A program made the translations under genes and the position numbers. 6,661 bases of DNA, from contig WTAG01000504.1 of NCBI GenBank assembly GCA_013139755.1, forward strand, positions 1 through 6,661, read 5' to 3'. Origin of the DNA: Methylomarinum sp. (lineage in GTDB: Bacteria; Pseudomonadota; Gammaproteobacteria; Methylococcales; Methylomonadaceae). The notes beneath the pieces are model-generated. The model saw only the letters and a program-made list of their open reading frames with translations, searched no databases and had not been told where the DNA came from. This document shows, one piece after another, positions 1-6,580 of this stretch; position 1 is the stretch's first letter, and each line of letters starts with the position of its first letter.

Positions 1-197
1 ACCAAACCACCAATCCCACCAAAGAATACTTTAGGGTTTGATTCTTTTAATTCCATTACCTTAGAAATTATATTATTTACAGTATTTGATGATTCTTCTA
101 CTGCTTGACTAGTTGATTCTTCTACTGCTTTACTATTTGATTCTTCAGACTCATTAACTGAATCGACAGACTCATTAGAATTTTCGTCATTACTCAT
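1..197 (-). CDS. Partial gene (5' end only): acidic Ser/Glu-rich N-terminus of an unknown protein
   Basis: Only the first 65 codons lie in the window; the gene runs off the left edge. The ATG at 197-195 is preceded by AGAGGA seven bases upstream, a good ribosome binding site, which fixes the start. The product opens with MSNDENSNESVDS and stays polar and acidic for about 45 residues (Ser, Glu, Asn, Val), so this part is probably disordered. It contains two adjacent copies of an 8-residue unit (SKAVEEST, SQAVEESS). After this comes a short amphipathic stretch (NNIISKVMELKESNPK) and then VFFGGIGGLV at the cut, which looks like the beginning of a glycine-rich membrane helix. I infer a single-pass inner-membrane protein with an acidic cytoplasmic tail, but the family is not recognised. 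It is separated from the gene upstream by 324 bases and is probably a separate transcript. Confidence 0.75.
   Translation of the reverse strand, partial: MSNDENSNESVDSVNESEESNSKAVEESTSQAVEESSNTVNNIISKVMELKESNPKVFFGGIGGL
87..134 (-). repeat. Two adjacent 24-base direct repeats inside the partial gene
   Basis: Bases 111-134 and 87-110 are adjacent 24-base units that differ at only three or four positions. Each encodes eight residues in the same frame (SKAVEEST then SQAVEESS), so a change in copy number would lengthen or shorten the acidic tract without breaking the frame. The protein-level repeat is clear; any functional meaning is unknown. Confidence 0.8.
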
Positions 198-521
198 TCT
201 TTTTTCCTCTCATAAAAAGATTTTTTAAAACGCATAAACAAACTGTTTTTAAGCGCTACCACACATTTAAAACAACTCAAACCAAGCTCATTCACCATCA
301 TTAGCAAAAGTATTTTGGTATACGTTTCTTCATTATTATAATTTGAACAGCTAAAGGTATCATGCTGAGAAAACTTTTCAAGTCATGATTAGCTAAACCA
401 CCTTATTTTTTCACACCCCTATGCTAAAAAACAACCTAAAACTCATTAAACATTGTTAATATTCCATCCTTTATGAGCAGTCGCACTCCACAAAACCACT
501 ACCGTTAATTTTAAATGGGCT
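198..521. other. Gene-free spacer of 324 bases with a possible promoter for the left-edge gene
   Basis: No credible gene, tRNA or repeat array is visible here. On the minus strand a perfect TATAAT box lies at 340-335, about 138 bases before the left-edge ATG, but no good -35 box stands 16-18 bases ahead of it. A second weak candidate is TTGAAA further upstream, followed by a poor -10. I see no strong hairpin followed by a T-run that would end the 526-residue gene; the best short palindrome, GAAAAGTTTTC, is too weak. The last 13 bases before 197 hold the AGAGGA ribosome binding site of the left-edge gene. A leader of over 100 bases is possible but is not supported by any recognised RNA structure. 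Confidence 0.4.
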
Positions 522-2102
522 CTAAATAAAGTCATAGCCTTGCTTCTTAACCTGCTGAGATAATTGTTGTTCTTCAATGCGGCGGCATTCAAACTGCCAA
601 TAGCCTAACCCTATATTTTTTCTCTCACCTAAAACAACAGGAAAATCCTCAGTATTCATAAACATCCTCATTACATCACCATCTTTGTGCATGAAAGACT
701 CTAGAATGATAAAACTTTTTTCGCCCGATTCATTTTTTACGCCATATAGCAGTGCTTTATGCTGCTCACTATCTGAATTATCCGCAATATTTTTATAAGT
801 CACCGCATACGATATTGCCGTTAAAGCGGCTAGTTCAAATACTATCAGCCCATCCTGCTTTGGCATCGTTATTTTTTTAACAATACCTAAGGCACGCTTA
901 CTCTTTGGCTCCTTAGTTTGTCTAAAACTAACCAGACTACCAATTGACAATACACCTTCATTGCCAAATTTACATGATAACTCTCTATCCGAAAAAGACT
1001 CAGCCAAAACTTCAACATTCATATCACTGGTAGGCTCTGTCATGCCTTGCAATGAATGAGTGGCCTCCAGCCCTACAGCAATATAACGATCCAGACGGTC
1101 TGCAAAAAAGGGAGTTCCTTGTAACTCAAAACCTTTCCAGCATTGCAACATATATTCAAACAGACCCAATGGGATTTTTTCCGACACATTATTAAAAGAG
1201 CTCATTGAGCTAAATCTTGCCTCATCTTGACTGCTAAATTTATCTTTTTTCTCAAGCGCCTTATATAATTTAACTAGATTAAGATACCTGACTGATGAAT
1301 CTACTTGCCCTCCATCATGATCAAAATAAGGGTGAGTATCCTCATCCATCAAAATAATGCACTGCACATCCTGATGACTAACAGGTTTTTTTTCTATACC
1401 TACATACTGACTAATTTTTCCGATAAAATGGTAGGCATCCTGAATTTCTTTTTGCATCAAACCAGAAGGATCAGCAAGACTTAATAACATCACTTGCTTA
1501 TAACTGTCTTCAATTGTACTGACTTTACCTGATAAACTGGTCTGATCAGGGACTTTAGCCGTTTCCTTTTTAATTTTTACACTCAACTTATAAAGAGAGT
1601 GCAAATCAATCCATACCCAATCGGGTACAGACAAAAACATCATATATTGAGTTACAACAATACCACTCAAGCCTTTAATGGTTCGTTGAATCGCTAAGAC
1701 TGCACTCTTCCCTTGAAACCAGCCTATATCACGTCGAGTTAGCTCACGCACCACCATCCAATAACCGATAGTAAAATGCTTTTCGATTAATACAAGTAGA
1801 TCCAGGATTTTCTGTTCATTTTCCCCTTTCGGAAAACCAGAACGAATTAAACGAGAACGTAGAGACTCTTCAATGCTTAAAAATTGAGATCTTAATAACT
1901 CTAAAATTTCCAATCGTTGTTGAGCTGGCATTTCAAGAGTGTTTAACTCTTCTAGAAAATCAAAAAACAAACGCGTAGCCAAGCTAGGATTTGCAACAGG
2001 TAAATCAGAAACCCATTGATTTACTGCTGATTTTTCATAAGACGCTAACAGCTGTTCATTTGTTTGCTGAGCAGGAATAACAAGAAAAAAAGAATTTTTC
2101 AC
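522..2102 (-). CDS. Uncharacterised 526-residue cytoplasmic protein
   Basis: This is a complete gene with a GTG start at 2102 and a TAG stop. The ribosome binding site is poor (a CCGGG stretch some bases upstream), and the next in-frame Met is at residue 58, so GTG is the best start. No signal peptide or membrane helix is visible. Residues 25-240 look alpha-helical, with a WVSDLP-x-NP motif at 30-39, a Leu/Glu-rich helix at 46-85 and an aromatic YWMVVRELT segment at 114-122, then a VWIDLHSLYKLS helix at 163-174. Residues 365-440 and 450-510 are likely beta-rich, including LSIGSLVSFRQ (385-395) and RALGIVKKI (403-411). From memory this layout resembles a family of conserved proteobacterial proteins with a helical front and a small PilZ-like barrel at the end, sometimes named cyclic-di-GMP-binding or 'molecular chaperone'; I cannot confirm that. 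No catalytic motif is seen. It lies 86 bases downstream of the transporter operon and may have its own promoter. Confidence 0.85.
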   Translation of the reverse strand: MKNSFFLVIPAQQTNEQLLASYEKSAVNQWVSDLPVANPSLATRLFFDFLEELNTLEMPAQQRLEILELLRSQFLSIEESLRSRLIRSGFPKGENEQKILDLLVLIEKHFTIGYWMVVRELTRRDIGWFQGKSAVLAIQRTIKGLSGIVVTQYMMFLSVPDWVWIDLHSLYKLSVKIKKETAKVPDQTSLSGKVSTIEDSYKQVMLLSLADPSGLMQKEIQDAYHFIGKISQYVGIEKKPVSHQDVQCIILMDEDTHPYFDHDGGQVDSSVRYLNLVKLYKALEKKDKFSSQDEARFSSMSSFNNVSEKIPLGLFEYMLQCWKGFELQGTPFFADRLDRYIAVGLEATHSLQGMTEPTSDMNVEVLAESFSDRELSCKFGNEGVLSIGSLVSFRQTKEPKSKRALGIVKKITMPKQDGLIVFELAALTAISYAVTYKNIADNSDSEQHKALLYGVKNESGEKSFIILESFMHKDGDVMRMFMNTEDFPVVLGERKNIGLGYWQFECRRIEEQQLSQQVKKQGYDFI

Positions 2103-2149
2103 AAACGACCCGGTGATTAATAATTTGTTTTAGATAACTAGTTTAGCCT

Positions 2150-2179
2150 ATCTTAGAGGAATTTAGCTGAACATTTCAA
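2150..2179 (-). promoter_or_regulatory. Possible sigma-70 promoter for the 526-residue gene
   Basis: On the minus strand TTGAAA (2179-2174) is followed after 18 bases by TAAGAT (2155-2150). The -35 matches the consensus at five of six positions and the -10 at four of six. It would start transcription about 40 bases before the GTG at 2102. The -35 box lies inside a small inverted repeat (2165-2181). In such AT-rich DNA a match of this quality can arise by chance. Confidence 0.3.
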
Positions 2180-2181
2180 CT
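2165..2181 (-). terminator. Small inverted repeat after the transporter operon, possible weak terminator
   Basis: AGTTGAAATGTTCAGCT on the minus strand can form a seven-pair stem (one G-T pair) with a three-base loop, eight bases after the TAG of the permease gene. No run of T follows, so it is a poor intrinsic terminator and might serve only as an mRNA 3' end or do nothing. Confidence 0.25.
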
Positions 2182-2188
2182 ATTTGCA

Positions 2189-2989
2189 CTACCTTCCTCC
2201 TTTTTTAGTCATCATACCTTTAGATGGGTTATAACCTATAATTGCGGCTGTCATAAAAATACAGAATGCACAAAAAGTATAAACAAAGGCATATGCATTA
2301 AACTGACCATAAAAAGCGAACCGTATCAATTCAACTGCCTGAGAAAATGGATTATACAGCGCAAGATCATGCAGTAGTGCACTCGACTCTTTTACTTTCC
2401 ATAAAGGATACAAAGCGGTAGACATAAAAAACATGGGGAAAATCACAAAATTCATCACCCCGGCAAAGTTTTCTAGCTGTTTAATAAATGATGAGAGTAA
2501 TAAGCCCAAAGCCCCCAACATCAAACCTGACAGCATTAATGCAGGCAACACCCATAGATAACCTTGCCAAGGTGCTTCAATATCATAAAACCAGGCAATC
2601 ATTAAAAATACATAAACCTGAAGAATAGAGACTGCAACCCCTGCAATTAATTTACTCATCAATAAAAACCATCGAGGCAAAGGACATACCATTAACATCC
2701 GCATACTGCCCATTTCTCGGTCATAGACCATTGATAAGGAGCTTTGCATACCATTAAATAGCTGAATCATCCCCATTAAGCCTGGTGTTATATAAACCTC
2801 ATACAGAATATACGTTTCATATGGCGGACTAATAGCCACACCTAATGCCGCCCTAAAGCCAGCAGCAAAAATAAATAACCAAACTAAAGGCCGAACCAAA
2901 GCAGAAATAAAACGCTCTCTTTGCCTGACAAACCGCCATAACTCACGACCAATAATGCCCCACATCGCTCGCCAATAATGGATAATCAT
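2189..2989 (-). CDS. pedC: ABC-2 type permease of a PQQ-alcohol-dehydrogenase-associated ABC transporter
   Basis: The 266-residue product has a basic cytoplasmic N-terminus and about six membrane helices, roughly at 30-48, 61-86, 108-134, 144-168, 176-195 and 233-252. It shows ABC-2 permease hallmarks: YDREMGSMRMLMVCPLPR (89-106), the cytoplasmic coupling segment that contacts the ATPase, and NPFSQAVELIR (213-223) before the last helix. Family knowledge: this is the PedC-type permease found beside PQQ alcohol dehydrogenase genes in Pseudomonas and methylotrophs. ABC-2 permeases usually export, yet this set includes a periplasmic binding protein, so the direction is open. The ATG start overlaps the stop of the ATPase gene (ATGA at 2989-2986), so the two should be made in step and assemble as a homodimeric permease with two ATPases. 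This is the last gene of the operon. The family call is strong; the substrate is unknown. Confidence 0.9.
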   Translation of the reverse strand: MIIHYWRAMWGIIGRELWRFVRQRERFISALVRPLVWLFIFAAGFRAALGVAISPPYETYILYEVYITPGLMGMIQLFNGMQSSLSMVYDREMGSMRMLMVCPLPRWFLLMSKLIAGVAVSILQVYVFLMIAWFYDIEAPWQGYLWVLPALMLSGLMLGALGLLLSSFIKQLENFAGVMNFVIFPMFFMSTALYPLWKVKESSALLHDLALYNPFSQAVELIRFAFYGQFNAYAFVYTFCAFCIFMTAAIIGYNPSKGMMTKKGGR

Positions 2990-3738
2990 GCCTTCACTCC
3001 CTGAGTTAATGATTCAAATGCCTCATTAATAGAGGCCGTCTGAGTTGCTTTTAACACCTCACTCACTCTCCCTTGCTCTTTCACTTGCCCCTGATGAAGT
3101 ATCACCAATTGATCTTCGGGATAAATCTCATCGACTAAATGTGTCGCCCAAAACACCGCCAGTTGATGCTCTGTAGCCAATTGATGAACATGCTCTACAA
3201 TTGATTTTCTACTTGGCATATCCAAGCCAACCGTGGGTTCATCCAACAATAGCAAAGCTGGCTTATGCAATAATGCCCTGGCAATTTCCACTCGTCGTCT
3301 ATGACCGCCATTAAGCTGCCTTACCTTCTCAAAACGTCTGTCATACATATTCAAACGTTCTAATTCTTCCTGTATACGCTGACTTGCCAGTTTTCGTCCC
3401 ATGCCATGCAATGCGGTGTGATAACGCAAATTCTGCATAACCGTTAAGTCCATATCTAATGTGGTTTGTTGAAATACCACTCCTAATTTAGCCAAGGCAT
3501 TTCTGGTCTGATTTTTTACATCAAACCCACAAAGCTGAATATGCCCTTCTCGAGTATCGTACAAGCGAGTAATTAAAGAAAACAAGGTACTTTTACCCGC
3601 GCCATTAGGCCCCAATAAAATAGTACACTCTGATTCACCAACACTGAAACTCACCTTATCAAGTGCTTTTTTAGCATTGTAAGAAAAACTCAAATCTTCT
3701 ACAGCAAGTGCTACTGGGTTCGCGTCCTGATTACTCAT
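2986..3738 (-). CDS. pedB: ABC transporter ATPase, PQQ-alcohol-dehydrogenase-associated type
   Basis: I place the start at the ATG at 3738-3736, which overlaps the TGA of the propeller gene (ATGA); a longer reading from a TTG at 3759 adds seven residues but has no ribosome binding site. The resulting 250-residue product is a complete cytoplasmic nucleotide-binding domain: Walker A GPNGAGKST (43-51), Q-loop Gln90 in VVFQQ, signature LNGGH (142-146) followed by RRRVEIARALL, Walker B LLLLDE (162-167), D-loop GLD (171-173) and switch His200 in WATH. All residues needed for ATP hydrolysis are present. The signature departs from the usual LSGGQ; I recall a similar -GGHRRR- form in this family. It powers the ABC-2 permease encoded immediately downstream, with which it also overlaps by four bases. 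Expression should be tied to the propeller and permease genes by translational coupling. Confidence 0.93.
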   Translation of the reverse strand: MSNQDANPVALAVEDLSFSYNAKKALDKVSFSVGESECTILLGPNGAGKSTLFSLITRLYDTREGHIQLCGFDVKNQTRNALAKLGVVFQQTTLDMDLTVMQNLRYHTALHGMGRKLASQRIQEELERLNMYDRRFEKVRQLNGGHRRRVEIARALLHKPALLLLDEPTVGLDMPSRKSIVEHVHQLATEHQLAVFWATHLVDEIYPEDQLVILHQGQVKEQGRVSEVLKATQTASINEAFESLTQGVKA

Positions 3739-4715
3739 GGTTTTGAAACAACTCCCCAAGGGAAACGTCCAACAGCAATTGATTTAGTCACTTTATGATT
3801 TTCAAGATCAATAATCGAAATATCATTACTGCGTCCGTTAGTGGTATACAAGCGCTTTTGATCCGGTGAAAAAGCCAAATTCCAGACTCGCTGTCCAACT
3901 AATAAAAACTTTTCCACTTCCAATGTTTTAGCATTAATCACAGCCACTCGATTAGCAGGTCCAATTGCCACATAGCCCCACTGCCCCGCTTTATCAATAA
4001 CCACACCCACGGGTTGAATTTTATCTGCTGTCACACCAGAAATATCCAGTTTAATAGTTTTAATGATCTGCTTCGTTGCAACATCCAGAATCATTAAAGT
4101 CCCTGCAATCTCAGAAGTAACCCATAACTGCTTATTATCAGCTGTAAAATTAGCCGCTCTAGGACGTGGATCAACCAATGTGTTATCGACAATCTCATTG
4201 GTTTTAACATCAATCCAGTGAATCATATTGGTGGTTTCAGAGGCACTAATCACCCATTGGTTATCCGTACTCACCGCAATACCTTCCGGCTCGACCCCCA
4301 CCTTTATCTGCGTAACTTCTTGCTTACTAGGAACATCAATGACTGTGACTAAATTATCATCTTCATTTGAAATATATAATCGATCACCAGCAGGATTAAG
4401 CGCAAATGTCTCTGGATCTTCCCCTGAAGGCAACCGCCCTACTTCTGCATAAGTTTCTGTATCAATAATTTTGACGGTATCATCATCACTGGTGGCAACA
4501 TATAAAAACTTGTTATCGGGGCTTAATACAATACCCCTTGGACGTTGACCTATTTCTACTGTTTTTATTAATTTACCAGCAATAGGATCGATAATAGCTA
4601 AGGCATTATCTTTTTCTAGGGTAACAAAAACAGTTTCGGCCTGAACCGCCAGGCTACTTAAACCTATCATTAAACCGGCATATAAAATTGATTTTTTCAT
4701 TGCTTTAATACTCAT
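3735..4715 (-). CDS. Periplasmic YVTN-type seven-bladed beta-propeller, PQQ-catabolism associated
   Basis: The 326-residue product has a signal peptide with cleavage expected after AVQA (residue 26). The start at 4715 forms an ATGA overlap with the stop of the binding-protein gene; a second ATG five codons later gives a more typical signal peptide (MKKSILYAG) and cannot be excluded. The mature part holds seven repeats of about 42 residues, each with a strand like LYVATSDDDTVKIID: near 29-43, 71-85, 113-127, 154-169, 197-211, 247-261 and 289-303. The C-terminal strand (PWGVV) probably pairs with the first blade to close the ring. Family knowledge: this is the beta-propeller that accompanies the PQQ-associated ABC transporter (ped or lut type clusters). 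Its role is not settled; it may bind the substrate or a metal, or act as a scaffold for the transporter. Asp/Glu residues recur at one position in blades 1-5. Other YVTN proteins would share the fold, but the neighbours favour this family. Confidence 0.92.
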   Translation of the reverse strand: MSIKAMKKSILYAGLMIGLSSLAVQAETVFVTLEKDNALAIIDPIAGKLIKTVEIGQRPRGIVLSPDNKFLYVATSDDDTVKIIDTETYAEVGRLPSGEDPETFALNPAGDRLYISNEDDNLVTVIDVPSKQEVTQIKVGVEPEGIAVSTDNQWVISASETTNMIHWIDVKTNEIVDNTLVDPRPRAANFTADNKQLWVTSEIAGTLMILDVATKQIIKTIKLDISGVTADKIQPVGVVIDKAGQWGYVAIGPANRVAVINAKTLEVEKFLLVGQRVWNLAFSPDQKRLYTTNGRSNDISIIDLENHKVTKSIAVGRFPWGVVSKP

Positions 4716-5992
4716 TTAAACTGTTTTAATTTATTTTTTATTTGTTGTATAACTTGCTGCAAGCGACTCTCAGTTACACTTTTATCTGACTTAACGACTG
4801 GAACGGCATTAACCTTTTTTAAAGCCTTGCCACAACCCGATTCAGCCTGATCATAACCCAGGGTATCTAATTCTGTTTTTGGGTGTAAAAAACCTTCTAC
4901 CGGTGATACCGCGACCAATGATCGAGCAGCTGCCAATAATACAGGCTGTCTTAACTGACCATTCCACGAACGAAATGACAAAGGCTTACCCTTATAACCT
5001 TGCAATGCAAATTGTTCACTTAACAAATAATCTTTGATGTCTTGCATTTGCGTAGACTTGGTTCGTACAGATGCCTCACCAATTGATCTAACCGCCAAAT
5101 AAGCCGCATAATCTTGCTCTTCCATTCCTCGTTTCGCCTGCGCTTTAAATCGATTCTGGATTTGCACAGCTCCCCATTGCTCATGTGTTTGATGCCATGC
5201 TGTTGGCACTAAACCTTGTGTCCCTACAATTGGTCTTGGATTCCAAGTCCGATAGTCTAAATATTCACCAAATAGTCCCTGCTCATCAGCAACCACTAAA
5301 ACATCATAATCGATACCCTGGGTAAACACAGGCACATCCGATTGCGCTGTTCTACGGGCATCATAATTATGCGTCCATTGTTTCTCTGCAACAATTTTCA
5401 TCCCAAAACGATTCGCCGCACGCTTAATTGCGGATGAATATAATTTATCTTCAGTCGTCACGCCCGACACTAAAAACCATTTATTCCAGCGCTTTTTCAT
5501 CATATATTGCGCCAATGCGTCTGCTCTCATGGCTCGACTGGGTAACATATGCAGCACATTATTAATGCACTGCTCATTTCGTAAGGCATCATCCGTGGTG
5601 GTCGCATCAAAAATGAGTTTGCCTTTAGCTGCATCAAGACTGGCAATTTGTTTTAATTGTTCAGAGGGTAAATTACTGACAATAAAAACCGTATCCGCTT
5701 CCGCTTGTTGCTTAAAGACTTCAGCAACATCAGCGGCAATAGGCGCAATAATAGTCTTTAACTCATAGCGCTGCCGAGTAAACATCCCAGTGGTATTATT
5801 ATCCATAATGGCCAACTCAGTACCGAGCCGTCCTTTTTGTTGAATAAACACATCAAGATTGGACAAAGCTGCAGGCACTTTTTGTTGCTGGGTAATATAG
5901 GCAATTTTTATAGTCTGGACATCCGTTGCACAAACTACATTAACTATCCCCAACAGTACAAAAAATAACGCTTTTCTAAAACAAAATTTCAT
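4712..5992 (-). CDS. Periplasmic solute-binding protein of the PQQ-associated ABC transporter
   Basis: The 426-residue product begins with a signal peptide (basic MKFCFRK, hydrophobic core 8-20, likely cleavage after VVCA at residue 22); there is no lipobox, so it should be soluble in the periplasm. The rest fits a type-1 periplasmic-binding fold like that of branched-chain amino-acid receptors: an opening strand KIAYITQQ, then alternating strands and helices such as ADTVFIVSNLPSEQ, KLIFDATTTDD, RWNKWFLVSGVTTEDK and YDVLVVADEQG. Family knowledge: this is the binding protein of the PQQ-dependent alcohol dehydrogenase system. Two mature Cys lie in NEQCINN and SGCGKAL and could form a disulfide. 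The ATG at 5992 has no clear ribosome binding site; it follows the membrane-protein gene by 29 bases. The gene ends with a Lys/Gln-rich helix (QQVIQQIKNKLKQFK) and overlaps the propeller gene by four bases. The ligand is unknown; a lanthanide complex, an alcohol or a cofactor are candidates by context only. Confidence 0.9.
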   Translation of the reverse strand: MKFCFRKALFFVLLGIVNVVCATDVQTIKIAYITQQQKVPAALSNLDVFIQQKGRLGTELAIMDNNTTGMFTRQRYELKTIIAPIAADVAEVFKQQAEADTVFIVSNLPSEQLKQIASLDAAKGKLIFDATTTDDALRNEQCINNVLHMLPSRAMRADALAQYMMKKRWNKWFLVSGVTTEDKLYSSAIKRAANRFGMKIVAEKQWTHNYDARRTAQSDVPVFTQGIDYDVLVVADEQGLFGEYLDYRTWNPRPIVGTQGLVPTAWHQTHEQWGAVQIQNRFKAQAKRGMEEQDYAAYLAVRSIGEASVRTKSTQMQDIKDYLLSEQFALQGYKGKPLSFRSWNGQLRQPVLLAAARSLVAVSPVEGFLHPKTELDTLGYDQAESGCGKALKKVNAVPVVKSDKSVTESRLQQVIQQIKNKLKQFK

Positions 5993-6015
5993 ATTAAAAA
6001 CAGTAATAAAAGAAG

Positions 6016-6029
6016 ATGACTTTAGTCAT
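6016..6029 (-). repeat. Short palindrome over the stop codon of the membrane-protein gene
   Basis: ATGACTAAAGTCAT on the minus strand is an inverted repeat (six-base arms around two bases) that includes the TAA stop of the gene ending at 6022. As RNA it could form five pairs with a four-base loop, followed by a pyrimidine-rich stretch (CTTCTTTTATT). It may be a weak partial terminator or processing site lowering expression of the genes downstream, or chance. Confidence 0.3.
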
Positions 6030-6510
6030 TCTGAAACATCCCTAGAAATAGGTTTGCCGATAAAATAGTAATACCTAAAAGCAAACCACCCACACCGCAA
6101 TAGGCCAATACTTCGGTTATTATATGATGGTGTGCCGCATTTCTGCCAATAGAAGGTGCTAAAACAAACATTGAAAACCACGACAATGGATACAACCCAC
6201 CCAACCCTATTAAAATAGCGGTATATTTTTTCCAACAATCTTTAAGTGATGAAAACATCACCAGCACAATTAATCCTATAGAAAATGCCGCTATTCCCGT
6301 TGCATGAAAATGCGCTCTCTGTGCATATCGCCATATTTTACTGTTACTGTTTGCATCATGTAGCGCCGGATGCGCTGAAACACCATTTGATATATAACTT
6401 TTCACCGTATCCTCTGCAATGCCAAAGCCAGCACCTAAACTTATCCCAAATACTAATGTCAACATGACTAAAAATAAACCTAATTTAACCTTTTTTATTT
6501 CCTGATTCAC
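6022..6510 (-). CDS. Small four-helix membrane protein with histidine clusters, unknown function
   Basis: The 162-residue product starts at a GTG (6510) with GAGGAA six bases upstream, a good ribosome binding site. It has four predicted membrane helices near 9-31, 68-88, 97-118 and 131-155. The Lys-rich N-terminus and the KDCWKKY loop (90-96) place both ends and the 2-3 loop in the cytoplasm by the positive-inside rule. The two outer loops then face the periplasm, and both carry His: HPALH (47-51), RAHFH (65-69) and AAHHH (125-129). These could bind a metal or haem, but that is inference. Tight helix packing is suggested by Gly-rich runs (GISLGAGFGIA, GVGGLLLG). I recall no established family name. 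It is the first gene of the probable operon, 29 bases ahead of the binding-protein gene and just downstream of a Fur-like site, so a role in metal handling with the transporter is plausible. Confidence 0.88.
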   Translation of the reverse strand: MNQEIKKVKLGLFLVMLTLVFGISLGAGFGIAEDTVKSYISNGVSAHPALHDANSNSKIWRYAQRAHFHATGIAAFSIGLIVLVMFSSLKDCWKKYTAILIGLGGLYPLSWFSMFVLAPSIGRNAAHHHIITEVLAYCGVGGLLLGITILSANLFLGMFQND

Positions 6511-6533
6511 TAGTCTTTCCTCATTTTTAATTT

Positions 6534-6562
6534 AAATTAAATACGCTGTAAACTGTATGCAA
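6534..6562 (-). promoter_or_regulatory. Weak promoter candidate for the transporter operon
   Basis: On the minus strand TTGCAT (6562-6557) and TAATTT (6539-6534) are 17 bases apart and would give a leader of roughly 15-20 bases before the GTG at 6510. The match is poor (four of six and three of six). An alternative -10, TATTAT (6587-6582), lies inside the Fur-like site and would be blocked directly by Fur, but has no good -35. I cannot decide between them. Confidence 0.25.
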
Positions 6563-6580
6563 CCATCACATTTTTCGAGC

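Noticed and set aside
194..298. A 34-codon minus-strand reading frame (MVNELGLSCFK start) whose TGA overlaps the ATG of the left-edge gene
   Set aside because: The ATGA overlap is suggestive, but there is no ribosome binding site before its ATG, the composition is ordinary for AT-rich DNA, and the left-edge gene has its own good site.
330..350. AT-rich TTATAATAATG stretch as a second Fur site
   Set aside because: It lacks the symmetric GATAAT core arrangement; the match is no better than expected for this base composition and it contains a simple TATAAT box instead.
522..545. GGCT/AGCC pair around the stop of the 526-residue gene as a terminator
   Set aside because: Only four or five pairs around a loop of about 14 bases, with no T-run after it.
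3739..3759. Seven-residue N-terminal extension of the ATPase from a TTG codon
   Set aside because: TTG without a ribosome binding site; the ATG at 3738 fits the ATGA pattern of the neighbouring junctions and the usual family length.
4228..4452. Plus-strand reading frame opposite the beta-propeller gene
   Set aside because: It is antisense to a well-supported gene with clear blade repeats; no protein features and no reason to expect a gene.
5529..5768. Plus-strand reading frame opposite the binding-protein gene
   Set aside because: Antisense shadow; Cys/Ser-rich composition without a recognisable domain.
6026..6238. Second minus-strand frame within the four-helix membrane protein
   Set aside because: It lies wholly inside the real gene in another frame and has no ribosome binding site; the real gene has regular helices and a good site.
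6285..6467. Plus-strand reading frame opposite the membrane-protein gene
   Set aside because: Antisense shadow with low-complexity composition.
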